Origin: DATFYM01 sp035315065 | GTDB lineage: Bacteria; Acidobacteriota; Terriglobia; UBA7540 | NCBI GenBank assembly: GCA_035315065.1 | Contig: DATFYM010000082.1 | Location: 28,916-92,915, forward strand | Reading direction: 5' to 3' | DNA: 64,000 bases | In this document: piece by piece, positions 1 through 8,644 of the stretch | How positions within the stretch are numbered: position 1 is the first letter of the stretch | How the letters are laid out: each line of letters opens with the position of its first letter | Translations under genes and position numbers: made by a program | Notes under the pieces: generated by a model | Seen by the model: only the letters and a program-made list of their open reading frames with translations | What the model was told of the DNA's origin: nothing | Databases searched by the model: none

Positions 1-1
1 C

Positions 2-373
2 CCCTCCGTGGCCGGCAACGGGTACGATCCCACCTCGTCAGGCGGCTCGAACTATGGTCCCACCAACCAGAAGCTGATCGATCGCGTGAAAGCGTCCATC
101 GACGCCTTCCGCAAAGAGAACCCGGATTACCCGGGTCCGATTCCGGCCGATCTGCTCACTAGCTCCGCCAGTGGCCTGGACCCTGATATAAGTCCGGCGT
201 CCGCGGACGCGCAGGCGGCGCGGGTGGCCAAGGCGAGAGGCGTCAGCCTGGAGCAGATCCGGCAACTAATTGAGCAAGGCACGGAGAGGCCGACGCTAGG
301 CTTTATCGGGGAGCCGAGGGTCAACGTGCTGAAGCTGAATTTGGCCTTGGACCAGCAGTTCGCGCGGCGGTGA
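2..373 (+). CDS. kdpC: KdpC, C-terminal part (potassium-transporting ATPase subunit C)
   Basis: C-terminal part of KdpC, the small single-helix subunit of the high-affinity KdpFABC K+-transporting ATPase in the inner membrane. The window opens inside the gene: the frame is already open at base 2, and the N-terminal membrane helix of a roughly 190-residue KdpC lies outside. Conserved family blocks are visible: [10 protein letters not shown] early, DPDISPASA in the middle and [18 protein letters not shown] near the end. kdpA and kdpB are expected just upstream of the window. The frame could be read from GTG at base 8, but that is an internal codon, not a true start. Confidence 0.9.
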   Translation, partial: PSVAGNGYDPTSSGGSNYGPTNQKLIDRVKASIDAFRKENPDYPGPIPADLLTSSASGLDPDISPASADAQAARVAKARGVSLEQIRQLIEQGTERPTLGFIGEPRVNVLKLNLALDQQFARR

Positions 374-423
374 TGATCGACTCGGTTTTCTCGATCCGTG
401 GCACAGGCCGAGACAATATGATG

Positions 424-513
424 TGGCGGAGAGGGTGGGATTCGAACCCACGTTGCGGTTTCCCGCAAACACGCTTTCCAAGCGTGCTCCTTCAGCCACT
501 CGGACACCTCTCC
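424..513 (-). tRNA. tRNA-Ser (anticodon GGA)
   Basis: Minus-strand tRNA of 90 nt including an encoded CCA. The acceptor stem GGAGAGG pairs with CCTCTCC. The anticodon loop CTTGGAAA carries GGA inside a five-pair stem, followed by the long variable arm typical of tRNA-Ser (TGCGG-GAAA-CCGCA). The T arm GTGGG-TTCGAAT-CCCAC is intact. It reads serine codons TCC/TCT. Confidence 0.95.
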
Positions 514-532
514 GTGGGGCTCATCGGGTGAC

Positions 533-550
533 TATGCTTAGTATAGCATA
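533..550 (-). promoter_or_regulatory. Possible promoter of the tRNA-Ser gene
   Basis: On the minus strand a TATACT -10-like box at 545-540 lies 27 nt upstream of the tRNA 5' end. It sits in a short inverted repeat (TATGCT at 533-538, AGCATA at 545-550). No convincing -35 box is seen. Confidence 0.35.
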
Positions 551-642
551 CGCCGCCTTTCAGCTACTCCGGCCAGTCAGCTTGCGTGGTGGTGGTCAGC
601 TTCCAGCCTCGCAGGCCACGTGAGGAAATGGCGACGACCGAT

Positions 643-687
643 TCTTCTGCCTACCTCCTTCTGCCTACTGCCTTCTGCTTTCCGCCG
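643..687. repeat. Heptamer-phased repeat, single arm
   Basis: Six consecutive 7-nt words of the type TTCTGCC/TACTGCC/TTCTGCT. Only one arm is present here. The repeat runs into the HAD phosphatase gene and supplies its last codons and stop. Confidence 0.7.
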
Positions 688-1358
688 TCTCTCAAATTGA
701 GGACCGGCCACCCTCGCTCGACGGCAACCCGCTTCAACCTTCGATCAGGATTGACAGCGGTTGGGCTCCCCACCGCCTCGAGCATGGGCACGTCGGAGAA
801 GCTGTCTGAGTATGCTTTGGCGCGGAATCGGTCAAAATGTGATGCCACGAGCGCGTCGGTCATTGCCGACACCTTCGCGTGCTCCGCGATTAAAGGCGCC
901 ACCACCTCACCCGTCGCGATACCGTTTTCATACACCAGCCGGTTCGAAACCAGGCTGTCGAATCCGAAGTAGCGCAACACGGGCCCCAAGGCAAAGTCAA
1001 GTTCACCGGTCACCAAGACCAGCCGGTAGCCCGCGGCGCGATCGGCCTCGATGAGATCCTTCGCGCCCGGGTGAATCGACGGCAGCACGACCTTGTGGAA
1101 GAGGTCTTCCGCCAATTCCAGCAGCCATTCCCGCCGCATGCCCCGGTACTCACGATAAAAGACCTCGTTGAACCGGCGCCGGGAATAGAAGTCGAGCGCG
1201 ATCAGGAACGGGACGCTCGCCACCAGTTTGGTCACCTTCAGGGCGGCGCGGGCTCTCGAAGGCAGGTTCTTGGCGAAGAAGGCGTATCGCGTCACGACAT
1301 TCGACGAGACCAGTGTCCCGTCGAGGTCAAAGAAAGCGATGCCCGCGTGGTCACTCAT
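651..1358 (-). CDS. HAD-superfamily subfamily IB phosphatase (SerB-like)
   Basis: Predicted 235-residue phosphatase of HAD subfamily IB, which hydrolyses small phosphomonoesters with a nucleophilic Asp. Motif I is FFDLDGTLVSSN near residue 10, motif II VLVTGEL, and motif III/IV AYSDSFSDVPML. The start ATG at 1358 overlaps the plsY stop (ATGA), so the two are probably translationally coupled. Next to an acyltransferase and acyl-ligase operon, a plausible substrate is a lysophosphatidate or alkyl/acyl-glycerol phosphate (inference). The last residues (KQKAVGRRR) come from a heptamer repeat, so the C-terminus looks captured rather than conserved. Confidence 0.8.
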   Translation of the reverse strand: MSDHAGIAFFDLDGTLVSSNVVTRYAFFAKNLPSRARAALKVTKLVASVPFLIALDFYSRRRFNEVFYREYRGMRREWLLELAEDLFHKVVLPSIHPGAKDLIEADRAAGYRLVLVTGELDFALGPVLRYFGFDSLVSNRLVYENGIATGEVVAPLIAEHAKVSAMTDALVASHFDRFRAKAYSDSFSDVPMLEAVGSPTAVNPDRRLKRVAVERGWPVLNLRDGGKQKAVGRRR

Positions 1359-2020
1359 GGCTCGGCGACCCCTTTCGTGGCGGTCGGGGTTGCTGGGGCC
1401 ACACGGGCCGGCGGGGCTGGGCTCAGCAAGCTCTGAAGGTTCTTGCTGTGCCTCCAGGTCAGAAAGAGAGTCATGCCGGCGGCACAAGCGGCTTCCAGTC
1501 GCCCCACGAAGAGGAGCATAAGCAAAGTGAACAGCACCCACGTAGTGAGCGAGGCGGTAGCCCCTGCCTCGCGCCACTTCCGCTTGCCGAAGACGATGCG
1601 GGCCACGGCAAAGTAGGCCAGCGCCAGCACCGCCCAAGGCCAATGAATCGCCAGCATGGCCCCGCCGGACGTGGCAATGCCCTTGCCCCCGTTGAACTTC
1701 AGGAAGGGCGAAAAGCAGTGGCCGAGCACCGCCACTAAACCGTAGAGCCAAGTCAGCGCGATGCTCACACCCACGTGTGGCAGGGGGGAAATCGACCACA
1801 AACGCACCACCAGCCAGACGGCCAGGAATCCCTTTCCCATGTCGCCGATTAACGCCGGCACGGCACGCGCTTTGCTCACGCGCAGCACGTTGTTGAATCC
1901 CGGGTTACCGGACCCGACCTGCCGGATGTCGATCCCGGAACCCGCCATGGCCAAGACCGCGAAGGGAATCGATCCAATCAGGAAACAGATGAAGCAACGA
2001 ATGAGCACGGCGCCTGGCAT
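1355..2020 (-). CDS. plsY: Glycerol-3-phosphate acyltransferase PlsY
   Basis: Integral membrane acyltransferase that moves an acyl group from acyl-phosphate to sn-glycerol-3-phosphate, the first step of phospholipid synthesis. The 221 residues show the family motifs GSGNPGFNNVLR (about residues 36-47) and GHCFSPFLKFNGGKGIATSG (about 100-119), with several hydrophobic segments. The length is normal apart from a Pro/Ala-rich tail of about 20 residues. It lies 48 bp downstream of the large acyl-ligase gene and overlaps the HAD gene, so it is third in a four-gene operon. This context suggests a dedicated PlsY for a special lipid rather than the only housekeeping copy (inference). Confidence 0.92.
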   Translation of the reverse strand: MPGAVLIRCFICFLIGSIPFAVLAMAGSGIDIRQVGSGNPGFNNVLRVSKARAVPALIGDMGKGFLAVWLVVRLWSISPLPHVGVSIALTWLYGLVAVLGHCFSPFLKFNGGKGIATSGGAMLAIHWPWAVLALAYFAVARIVFGKRKWREAGATASLTTWVLFTLLMLLFVGRLEAACAAGMTLFLTWRHSKNLQSLLSPAPPARVAPATPTATKGVAEP

Positions 2021-2068
2021 CCCTTACCTCTCCCGGAGACTCGCTCTGGCGGGCTCAAAAGACTCCCC

Positions 2069-4927
2069 TCAAGCCTCGTCGCAAAGCCTGACGATTCTCT
2101 CCCGCACTTGCTGCCGGATCGCGGCGTGATCGTCACCCGCCCGCGGCCGGACCGGCTCACCCACGCACACTTCGGTCTGCTGCCGGCCAGCCAAGCCGTC
2201 GCCGTCCGATTCCTCATCCCGGTCATCACCGACGGAACCCACGGCGTGAAGGGACTTCCCACGTACTGCCACCGGATAGATCGGACTCGAAGTTTCGGCC
2301 GCGGCGCGAATGGCGTCCAGGCGAAATCGGCTTCGATGCGCCGCGGCGCCCGGAGCACTCTCAGGAAAGACCAGCACCGAGCAACCGTCTTCGAGCGCGC
2401 GGCGAATCACCTGTTGAAGCTCGCCTCCGCCGGGCGCATTGGGCGCATGGACTTGGCCGTTGATCTGGCCCTTGATGGGCGGCGCCACCAGAGGGCGAAG
2501 CAAGAATGCCGCCGAACGCGGTAGACCGGCAAGAGCCGCCAAGTCCGAAAACACAAAGCGTTGCGGCCATCCTGCGGCCAGCACCAGCGGGTCGAGTGGA
2601 CCGGTGCGGCTGGCCATCAAGACGGCCGGCTTTGCGGGTGACTGCTCGCCGTTTCGCGCTGTCCAATGCTCGCCGCTTAGGCGCAGACCGAGTTGCGCCC
2701 AGGGCCGAATCACTCTCCAAGCCGTGTTGCCACTGGGCACCAAGCGGACCAACATACCCCCCATCGCTGCCGTAGCGGCAAACGCGGCCGAATTGCCACG
2801 ACCCCGGAGACTCGCCACCGAGCGGCGGAGTCGCGCGGCTGCCCAGGCGTCCGCGTTGCGGAGCCACAAGCGCACGATCTGGAGCCAGGGAGGCCGCTTG
2901 CCGGCGGCGAGTTCGTTTCGCTCGTAGAGCGACCGCGTTTCGTTGCGCCGGATCTTACCGCTGCTGGTCTTGGGAATGCTTTGCGGCGGCAGCAACACCA
3001 CCTTGTCCGGCGGCGTGCCGACTATCAGACCGACGTTGTGAATGATCCCGGCCTCGATGCGGGCGAGTTCGTCGGACGCCGTCGCGCGCGTTTCGGCAGC
3101 CACCACAAAGCGCTCGGTGCCGGTCTCCGGATCGACGACACCGAACGCGGCCACGCAGCCCTTGCGCACCCCGGCGGTTTCCGCGGCCGCTGCTTCCACT
3201 TCCTGCGGCGTGATATTGTGGCCGCCCTTGATGATGAGCTCTTTCACCCGCCCGGTGATATAAAGTTCACCCTCGGCCAAATAACCGAGGTCACCGGAAT
3301 CCATCCAGCCGTCTTCGGTGGTTACGGCTTCGGTGGCCTCGGGGTTGCGGAAATAGCCGGAGGTCTTGGAAAGGCCGCGAAAGAGAACCCGCCCCGTCGT
3401 GCGCTCTGGCACCTCGCGGCCGTCGCCATCTACAAGCTTGATCTCGTGTTGCGGCATCGCCCTGCCATTGGCGACGTAGCGCAACACCTTGGAAACCGCG
3501 AGCGACTGCCCAGGCTCCCCGGCGATGGCGCGACCCTCGCGCTCAAACACGTCGCGCCGAATCGTGTCGATCACGGGGCGGCGGTCGATGGGCGGAAAGG
3601 CGAGCGCCACCGACGACTCCGCCAGACCATAGCAAGGTACGAACGCTTCCCGCCGGAAGCCGTACGGTTCAAAGCGGCGCGCGAAGCGCTCCAGCGTGTC
3701 GGGCAGCACCGCTTCGCCGGCGTTGATGGCGATGCGCCAGGCGCTGAGGTCGAGTCCTTGAAGGGCCCGGTCGGAAATCTTGCGGGCGCACATCTCATAG
3801 GAGAAGTTGGGAGCCGGGCACAGCGTGCCGTGCGAATCGTGTAGCGCCCACAGCCAACGCTCGGGCCGGCTGAGGAAAGCCAGCGGCGAAAGAACGGTGA
3901 TGGGAGCGCCGAAGTACACGCTGAACAGCCACGAGCCGATCAGCCCCATATCGTGGTAGAGCGGCAGCCAGCTAACCACGATGTCGCTCGGCCTGAATTT
4001 CACGGCCCATCCGATGCCTCGCACGTTGGCGAGGATGTTGGCGTGGCTCAGGACGACGCCCTTGGGATCCCCCGTGCTTCCCGACGTGTACTGGATGAAC
4101 GCCGTGTCGGCCGGAATCACGCCTGCGCTCGGCAGTCGCGCGCCACCGCCGCTCAACTCCTCGACGCTGGTCACCGCCAGGAGGCTGGGAATGTTCAGCC
4201 GCATAACCTCAGAGACGACGCGCGCCTGCTCGAAGCTGATCAGGAACCGCACGCCCGCATTGCGCAGGATCAGGACCTGGCGATGAACGTATTCCTCGAT
4301 TTTGTCCGGACGCGCCGGCGGATAGATCGGCACCGCGATGCCGCCGGCCAGGATCACTCCGTAGAAGGCATAGAAGAAGTCGGCGCAGGTCGGCAGCATG
4401 ATCGCCACCGTCTCCTTGCGCCGGAGGCCGCCGGCGCGCAGACTGGCCGCGACGCGCGACGCCCGTTCGAGAAGCTGGCCGTAGGTGATATCCTCGCCGC
4501 CGTCATCTTCAGGCAGGTGGATGTGGACCCGGCTGGGATCGATCTCGGCGTGGTGACGCAGAATGTCCACCAGGCTCTTCGCGGATTCCGGCGCGGGATT
4601 CGCCTCCCGGGACGGTTGGACGATCTGGTAGCGCTGCTTGGGAGCTTTCGCTGCCTGGCCGTCGCAAAGAGCCTGCACCCACTCGGCAGGCGTCTCCGCC
4701 TTCTGCGCGATCTCGTCCGGCAACTGTATCTTGAAGCGAGACTCCGCCCGCACCAGCAACTCCACCCGCTCCAGGCTGCCCAGCCCGAGGTCGCGCTCGA
4801 AAGACGAATGAAGCGTTGCCACGCGGGCCGCTTGGTGCGAACCGAGCTCGGTCAGCACCTCGCGAACGAGCTCCAGCACTTGTTCGTCAACCGCGTGGGT
4901 TCCGATTTGTCTAGCTGCGGTAGCCAT
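2069..4927 (-). CDS. ACP / acyl-AMP ligase / PlsC-like acyltransferase fusion
   Basis: A 952-residue three-domain protein. Residues ~10-95 form an acyl carrier domain with the phosphopantetheine-site context DLGLGSLERVEL. Residues ~120-690 form an AMP-dependent acyl ligase of the FAAL/acyl-CoA synthetase class: YTSGSTGDPKGVV, CYGLAESSVAL, MDSGDLGYLAEGELYITGR and the catalytic lysine in PKTSSGKIRR. Residues ~730-952 resemble a PlsC-type glycerolipid acyltransferase, but both motifs are altered. The catalytic HX4D reads RTGPLD (Arg for His, residues 774-779), and FPEG reads FPES. The acyl chain could be activated, loaded on the fused ACP and handed to the reductase encoded upstream. The acyltransferase part may be inactive or a docking module. 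Confidence 0.85.
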   Translation of the reverse strand: MATAARQIGTHAVDEQVLELVREVLTELGSHQAARVATLHSSFERDLGLGSLERVELLVRAESRFKIQLPDEIAQKAETPAEWVQALCDGQAAKAPKQRYQIVQPSREANPAPESAKSLVDILRHHAEIDPSRVHIHLPEDDGGEDITYGQLLERASRVAASLRAGGLRRKETVAIMLPTCADFFYAFYGVILAGGIAVPIYPPARPDKIEEYVHRQVLILRNAGVRFLISFEQARVVSEVMRLNIPSLLAVTSVEELSGGGARLPSAGVIPADTAFIQYTSGSTGDPKGVVLSHANILANVRGIGWAVKFRPSDIVVSWLPLYHDMGLIGSWLFSVYFGAPITVLSPLAFLSRPERWLWALHDSHGTLCPAPNFSYEMCARKISDRALQGLDLSAWRIAINAGEAVLPDTLERFARRFEPYGFRREAFVPCYGLAESSVALAFPPIDRRPVIDTIRRDVFEREGRAIAGEPGQSLAVSKVLRYVANGRAMPQHEIKLVDGDGREVPERTTGRVLFRGLSKTSGYFRNPEATEAVTTEDGWMDSGDLGYLAEGELYITGRVKELIIKGGHNITPQEVEAAAAETAGVRKGCVAAFGVVDPETGTERFVVAAETRATASDELARIEAGIIHNVGLIVGTPPDKVVLLPPQSIPKTSSGKIRRNETRSLYERNELAAGKRPPWLQIVRLWLRNADAWAAARLRRSVASLRGRGNSAAFAATAAMGGMLVRLVPSGNTAWRVIRPWAQLGLRLSGEHWTARNGEQSPAKPAVLMASRTGPLDPLVLAAGWPQRFVFSDLAALAGLPRSAAFLLRPLVAPPIKGQINGQVHAPNAPGGGELQQVIRRALEDGCSVLVFPESAPGAAAHRSRFRLDAIRAAAETSSPIYPVAVRGKSLHAVGSVGDDRDEESDGDGLAGRQQTEVCVGEPVRPRAGDDHAAIRQQVRERIVRLCDEA

Positions 4928-4941
4928 GATGAATGAGGGAG

Positions 4942-5013
4942 ATCAGAAATCAGAAAGTAGAAATCAGAACGAAGGCCGTCTTCCTTTCTGATTTCTACTT
5001 TCTGATTTCTGAT
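4942..5013. repeat. Heptamer-phased palindrome between reductase and ligase genes
   Basis: Left arm of 7-nt words GATCAGA-AATCAGA-AAGTAGA-AATCAGA (from 4942), right arm its reverse complement (4981-5013). The right arm abuts the stop codon of the acyl reductase gene. It forms a long hairpin within the operon. Confidence 0.8.
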
Positions 5014-6705
5014 TTAGATTTGAAACGTCCAATCCCGCGTCGCCTCGGGCCGGATCCACTTCTCGATACCCTCGATCTGATTCTTCTCCCAGTACTCTTT
5101 CCAGTCGATGCCCTCCGGATCCCACGGCAATAGCCGGCGATCGGCCTCCGTAATCAGCGAATAGCCGGCGCGAATATTCTCGCTTTCAAAAACATAGCGA
5201 TTGTACAGGATGAAGGGTAGGTACTGCTCGAGAGTCTGCTCCCGGAACGAGGCCTGGCGGGCGAGTGTCCGCAGCGCGGTGGACCACTGCGACATTCTGC
5301 GGAGGGAGCCGTTACCTGAGAGTCGCGTGAATTCCAGCGTCTTCCGCAATCCCGCCACCACCGACTGCGCGCGATTGATCCTCCCTTCCAAACGCATTCG
5401 CGAAGCCCGCGCTTCCTCCAGCGACACAACGCGGGCCGCTCTCGGCGGATCAATCAGCGCACGTCCCGGAATGCCGTTGCGCCCCTGGCGTCCCATCCGT
5501 TGGGCTGCTTCGTCGAGGAGATGGACAAGCCGGCCTAAACTGATGGGATTGGTGTCCGCTGACCCCAATTGATAGACGGGTTTCTGGACGCCACCCAGGA
5601 GGAGAGCCCCCACCACCAGCACCGCCGAAGCGACCAAATCCACTGGAACCACTTCCAGCGGCGCCTCGGTTCGCATCGGCCAATCCTTCATTCCGCCCAT
5701 GGCCATCAGCACCAGCGGCGCCGCGGTTCTTCCGCCCTCGATCCAGCCCGGAAACGGGAAGCGCAGCGCGCTCTCGACGATCGCCGGGCGGACGATCGCA
5801 TAGTCGAGGCCGGGCTCACTGGCGACGATCTGCTCGCCCAGACTCTTTGAGTAGGTATACGTGTTCACCCAGCCCCAGTGCTCAGCACGCTGCCGTCCCA
5901 GCGCCCTGAGTCGCTCGGCGAGTTCTCGAGACCGCACCTGGGCGTTCCGAACCGCGATGTCGGTGCGATCTCGCCAATCTCGGTCGGTGCCCGGCCCTGC
6001 GGAGTCATAAATCTGCCAGACGCGCTCCCGGCACAAGGCGATCTCGTCCGCGTGATGGAAGTGAAGGTCGCCGGGGCCAGTGCGATGCGGGTAAAAGCCC
6101 ACAATCGGATCCGTCTCCTCCACCAAACCATCGGCCTCGCCGCAGACGTAACAAGTAGAGACATGCAGCAACTTTGCCCCCAGGCGCTTCGCCACCGCGA
6201 TCACGTTCTCGGCGCCATCCACGTTCGAGCCGAACGCAGCATCCACGGGGGGGAAGAATTCCACCAGGCCGGCGCAATTGATAATCAGCCCGACGCGGCC
6301 CGCCAGCCGATCAAGGTGCTCGGGCGCGAGCCCGCAATCCGGCTGGCTGATGTCCCCCACCCAGGTCGTGATCTTTCCCGCGACGAACTCCTTTCCGACC
6401 CTCTCCAGTGTCGGGCGGAGAGCCGCCGAACTAAGCGTCTCCGCCTGAAAACGCTCCTCGGCCGAGAGCCCTTTCCGTGGCCGCACCAAAACATGCATGT
6501 GCTTCACGTCTGGGAGGCGATCCAGAATGAGGCCAAGGATCACCTTGCCGACAAAGCCGTTTGCTCCGAGCAACAAGACCTCGTGCCGGCCGTAAGCTTC
6601 TCGAACGTCGATCAATGGCAGATCTCGCTTCATCGTGTCCGAAATGGCGGTCCAGCGGCCTGATCCCTTGCCATAGGCATTCTCGAGCGCCCTGCTTAAG
6701 GGCAC
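5014..6705 (-). CDS. Fatty acyl-CoA/ACP reductase (FAR type, NAD(P)-binding + sterile C-terminal domain)
   Basis: A 563-residue alcohol-forming acyl reductase, reducing acyl thioesters to aldehydes or fatty alcohols with NAD(P)H. The Rossmann motif LLGANGFVGKVILGL is at residues ~44-58, NVDGAENVIAVAKR follows, and the SDR catalytic YxxxK reads YTYSK (~residue 290). The C-terminal ~100 residues (ILYNRYVFESENI, WKEYW) match the sterile domain of FAR proteins. It is first in the operon ahead of the ACP-ligase gene. An alternative start (MKRDLPL, about 24 codons in) would remove a poorly conserved N-terminus. A fatty alcohol is what an alkyl ether lipid or wax ester pathway would need. Confidence 0.82.
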   Translation of the reverse strand: MPLSRALENAYGKGSGRWTAISDTMKRDLPLIDVREAYGRHEVLLLGANGFVGKVILGLILDRLPDVKHMHVLVRPRKGLSAEERFQAETLSSAALRPTLERVGKEFVAGKITTWVGDISQPDCGLAPEHLDRLAGRVGLIINCAGLVEFFPPVDAAFGSNVDGAENVIAVAKRLGAKLLHVSTCYVCGEADGLVEETDPIVGFYPHRTGPGDLHFHHADEIALCRERVWQIYDSAGPGTDRDWRDRTDIAVRNAQVRSRELAERLRALGRQRAEHWGWVNTYTYSKSLGEQIVASEPGLDYAIVRPAIVESALRFPFPGWIEGGRTAAPLVLMAMGGMKDWPMRTEAPLEVVPVDLVASAVLVVGALLLGGVQKPVYQLGSADTNPISLGRLVHLLDEAAQRMGRQGRNGIPGRALIDPPRAARVVSLEEARASRMRLEGRINRAQSVVAGLRKTLEFTRLSGNGSLRRMSQWSTALRTLARQASFREQTLEQYLPFILYNRYVFESENIRAGYSLITEADRRLLPWDPEGIDWKEYWEKNQIEGIEKWIRPEATRDWTFQI

Positions 6706-6844
6706 AACACTTCACTCTGACGGGACAAAATCCGTCGCTGCACTCTTCGCTCTGTGAAGCTAGGCACTGGTACGGCGCGCCGACGACCGCAACGCACTGA
6801 TACTATCGGCCATGACGCTGCGATGTCAAGCTGACTTGGGGAGA

Positions 6845-7016
6845 GCAGTGGCTAGTGACGAGTGGCTAGTGGCTAGCATGATCAGTTGAACGTCGAAGGT
6901 TGAAGGTTGAACGGTAAAGGGTCAAGGCACGGTCCCGTCTTCACTTCTTGGACCTTCAACCTTCGACTCTTCAACTTCATCTTTCTAGCCACTAACCACT
7001 CGCCACTAGCCACTGC
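6845..7016. repeat. Nested heptamer-phased palindrome in a 363-bp spacer
   Basis: Outer arms of 32 nt (6845-6876 and 6985-7016) are built of words such as CTAGTGG. Inside lies a second palindrome of words GTTGAAC/GTCGAAG/GTTGAAG (6885-6912) answered at 6952-6976. Thus one heptamer palindrome sits within another. No gene is seen in 6706-7068. Confidence 0.85.
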
Positions 7017-7068
7017 GCTGGTTTAGAATGCTCGGTCGGCCACCGTTCCAACACAAGTGAGCTAACCC

Positions 7069-8583
7069 TTGAATTCACGCCCCAGCCCGATCCAGCCTCA
7101 CCCTCCCGACGCAACAGAGGACACTCTTCGCAGCCAAGACGTCAAGGACCTCGAGCGGCTCGGTTACGCCCAGGAGTTGCTGCGCGATATCGGTGGCTTC
7201 TCGAACTTCGCCATTTCGTTCTCCATCATTTCCATCCTCACCGGCGCGGTGACGTTGTTCGATTACGGCCTCAGCATGGGCGGCCCGCGCGAGATGACGC
7301 TGGGCTGGCCCATCGCCACCGTCGGCACGCTCCTCGTCACGCTCAGCATGGCGGAACTCTGCTCGGCGCTGCCCACTTCCGGCGGGATGTATCACTGGTC
7401 GGCGGAGCTGGGCGGCCCAACGTGGGCGTGGTTCACCGCTTGGCTCAACATCCTGGGCTTGGTGACGGCCATCGCCGGCATCGATTACGGCTGCGCCTTG
7501 TTCCTGGTTCCGATGCTGGGTCTGGAGTCGAAGCCTGCCACCATTCTACTGGTCTACAGTGTCCTTCTGCTCTCCCAGGGGTTGATCAACCACACCAACA
7601 TACACTGGGTGGCCTGGCTTAACGACTTCAGCGTAGCGGTTCACATCCTGGGCGTCGCCGTGCTGATTGGCGCGCTGTGGATCTTCGCCCCCAAGCAGCC
7701 GCTGAGCTTTTTGCTGAAGGGGGTTTCCACGAGCCCGCCCATTCATGCGCCGTATTTCCTGCTCTTCTTGATGGGACTGTTGCAGGCGCAGTGGACCTAT
7801 ACCGGCTTCGACGCCTCGGCCCACGTGGCCGAAGAGACCGTAGACCCACGGCGTCGGGCTCCTTGGGGCATGGTGATGTCGATGGTGGTCTCCGGCTTGT
7901 TCGGCTATTTGCTCATTCTTTCGCTGACCTGGGTCATTCCCGATCTCGGCCGTGTGCTGAGCACCAAGGACGCGGGAGGGAATACCGTCCCCGCCGTTCT
8001 CGCGATTGTTCAGTTGGCGCTGGGTGCGCGCACGGGCGTCGCGGTGTTGGGGCTGACGGCCCTCGCCATGTGGTTCTGCGGGCTCGCCGCCGTCACCAGT
8101 GTGTCGCGTACCTTCTACGCCTTCGCCCGCGATCAAGGCTTGCCGCTTTCCGGCCTCTGGAGCCGAATCAGTGAGCGTCACCAGACGCCGGCAGCCGCCA
8201 TCTGGCTCTCGGTGGCGCTGGCTTTCGCCGCCATGGTCTACAGCGGCGCCTACGCCGTGGTGACGGCCATCAGCGTCGTCGGCTTCTATCTTTCCTATAT
8301 CATTCCGGTGTACCTCGGCTGGCGCAAGAAACCCTTCTGGATTCGCAAGCGCGGCCCGTGGCACCTCGGCGATTCGAGCAACACCATCAATCTGGTGGCC
8401 GTGGTCTGGACTGTCTTCATCTGCACTATAATGGTCCTGCCCCCGAATACGCGCGCCGGACTCGGGATCGCGGTAGTTATCCTGGTTCTGTTTGCGCTCC
8501 ACCGGCTGAGCGGGGAGCACAAGATTCGGAAACCGGTCTGGGATCTGGACGAAGGAAACCCAGGGCGCACGCAAGGTGACTGA
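7069..8583 (+). CDS. APC-superfamily amino acid permease
   Basis: A 504-residue polytopic inner-membrane transporter of the amino acid-polyamine-organocation superfamily, nearest the GABA/choline permease-like (ACT) group. The start block ELLRDIGGFSNFAISFSIIS and the glycine-rich first helix are typical, as is FDASAHVAEET in the middle. About twelve hydrophobic segments are visible. The only start that fits the upstream stop is TTG at 7069; there is no strong ribosome site. Its substrate cannot be told from sequence. The following glycosidase gene starts 61 bp downstream and may be co-transcribed. Confidence 0.85.
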   Translation: MNSRPSPIQPHPPDATEDTLRSQDVKDLERLGYAQELLRDIGGFSNFAISFSIISILTGAVTLFDYGLSMGGPREMTLGWPIATVGTLLVTLSMAELCSALPTSGGMYHWSAELGGPTWAWFTAWLNILGLVTAIAGIDYGCALFLVPMLGLESKPATILLVYSVLLLSQGLINHTNIHWVAWLNDFSVAVHILGVAVLIGALWIFAPKQPLSFLLKGVSTSPPIHAPYFLLFLMGLLQAQWTYTGFDASAHVAEETVDPRRRAPWGMVMSMVVSGLFGYLLILSLTWVIPDLGRVLSTKDAGGNTVPAVLAIVQLALGARTGVAVLGLTALAMWFCGLAAVTSVSRTFYAFARDQGLPLSGLWSRISERHQTPAAAIWLSVALAFAAMVYSGAYAVVTAISVVGFYLSYIIPVYLGWRKKPFWIRKRGPWHLGDSSNTINLVAVVWTVFICTIMVLPPNTRAGLGIAVVILVLFALHRLSGEHKIRKPVWDLDEGNPGRTQGD

Positions 8584-8644
8584 GAGGCAGAAACATTTTC
8601 GTGCCAGCACGATGGTCGGAAAAATCACTTGGGGTGAACTCGCC

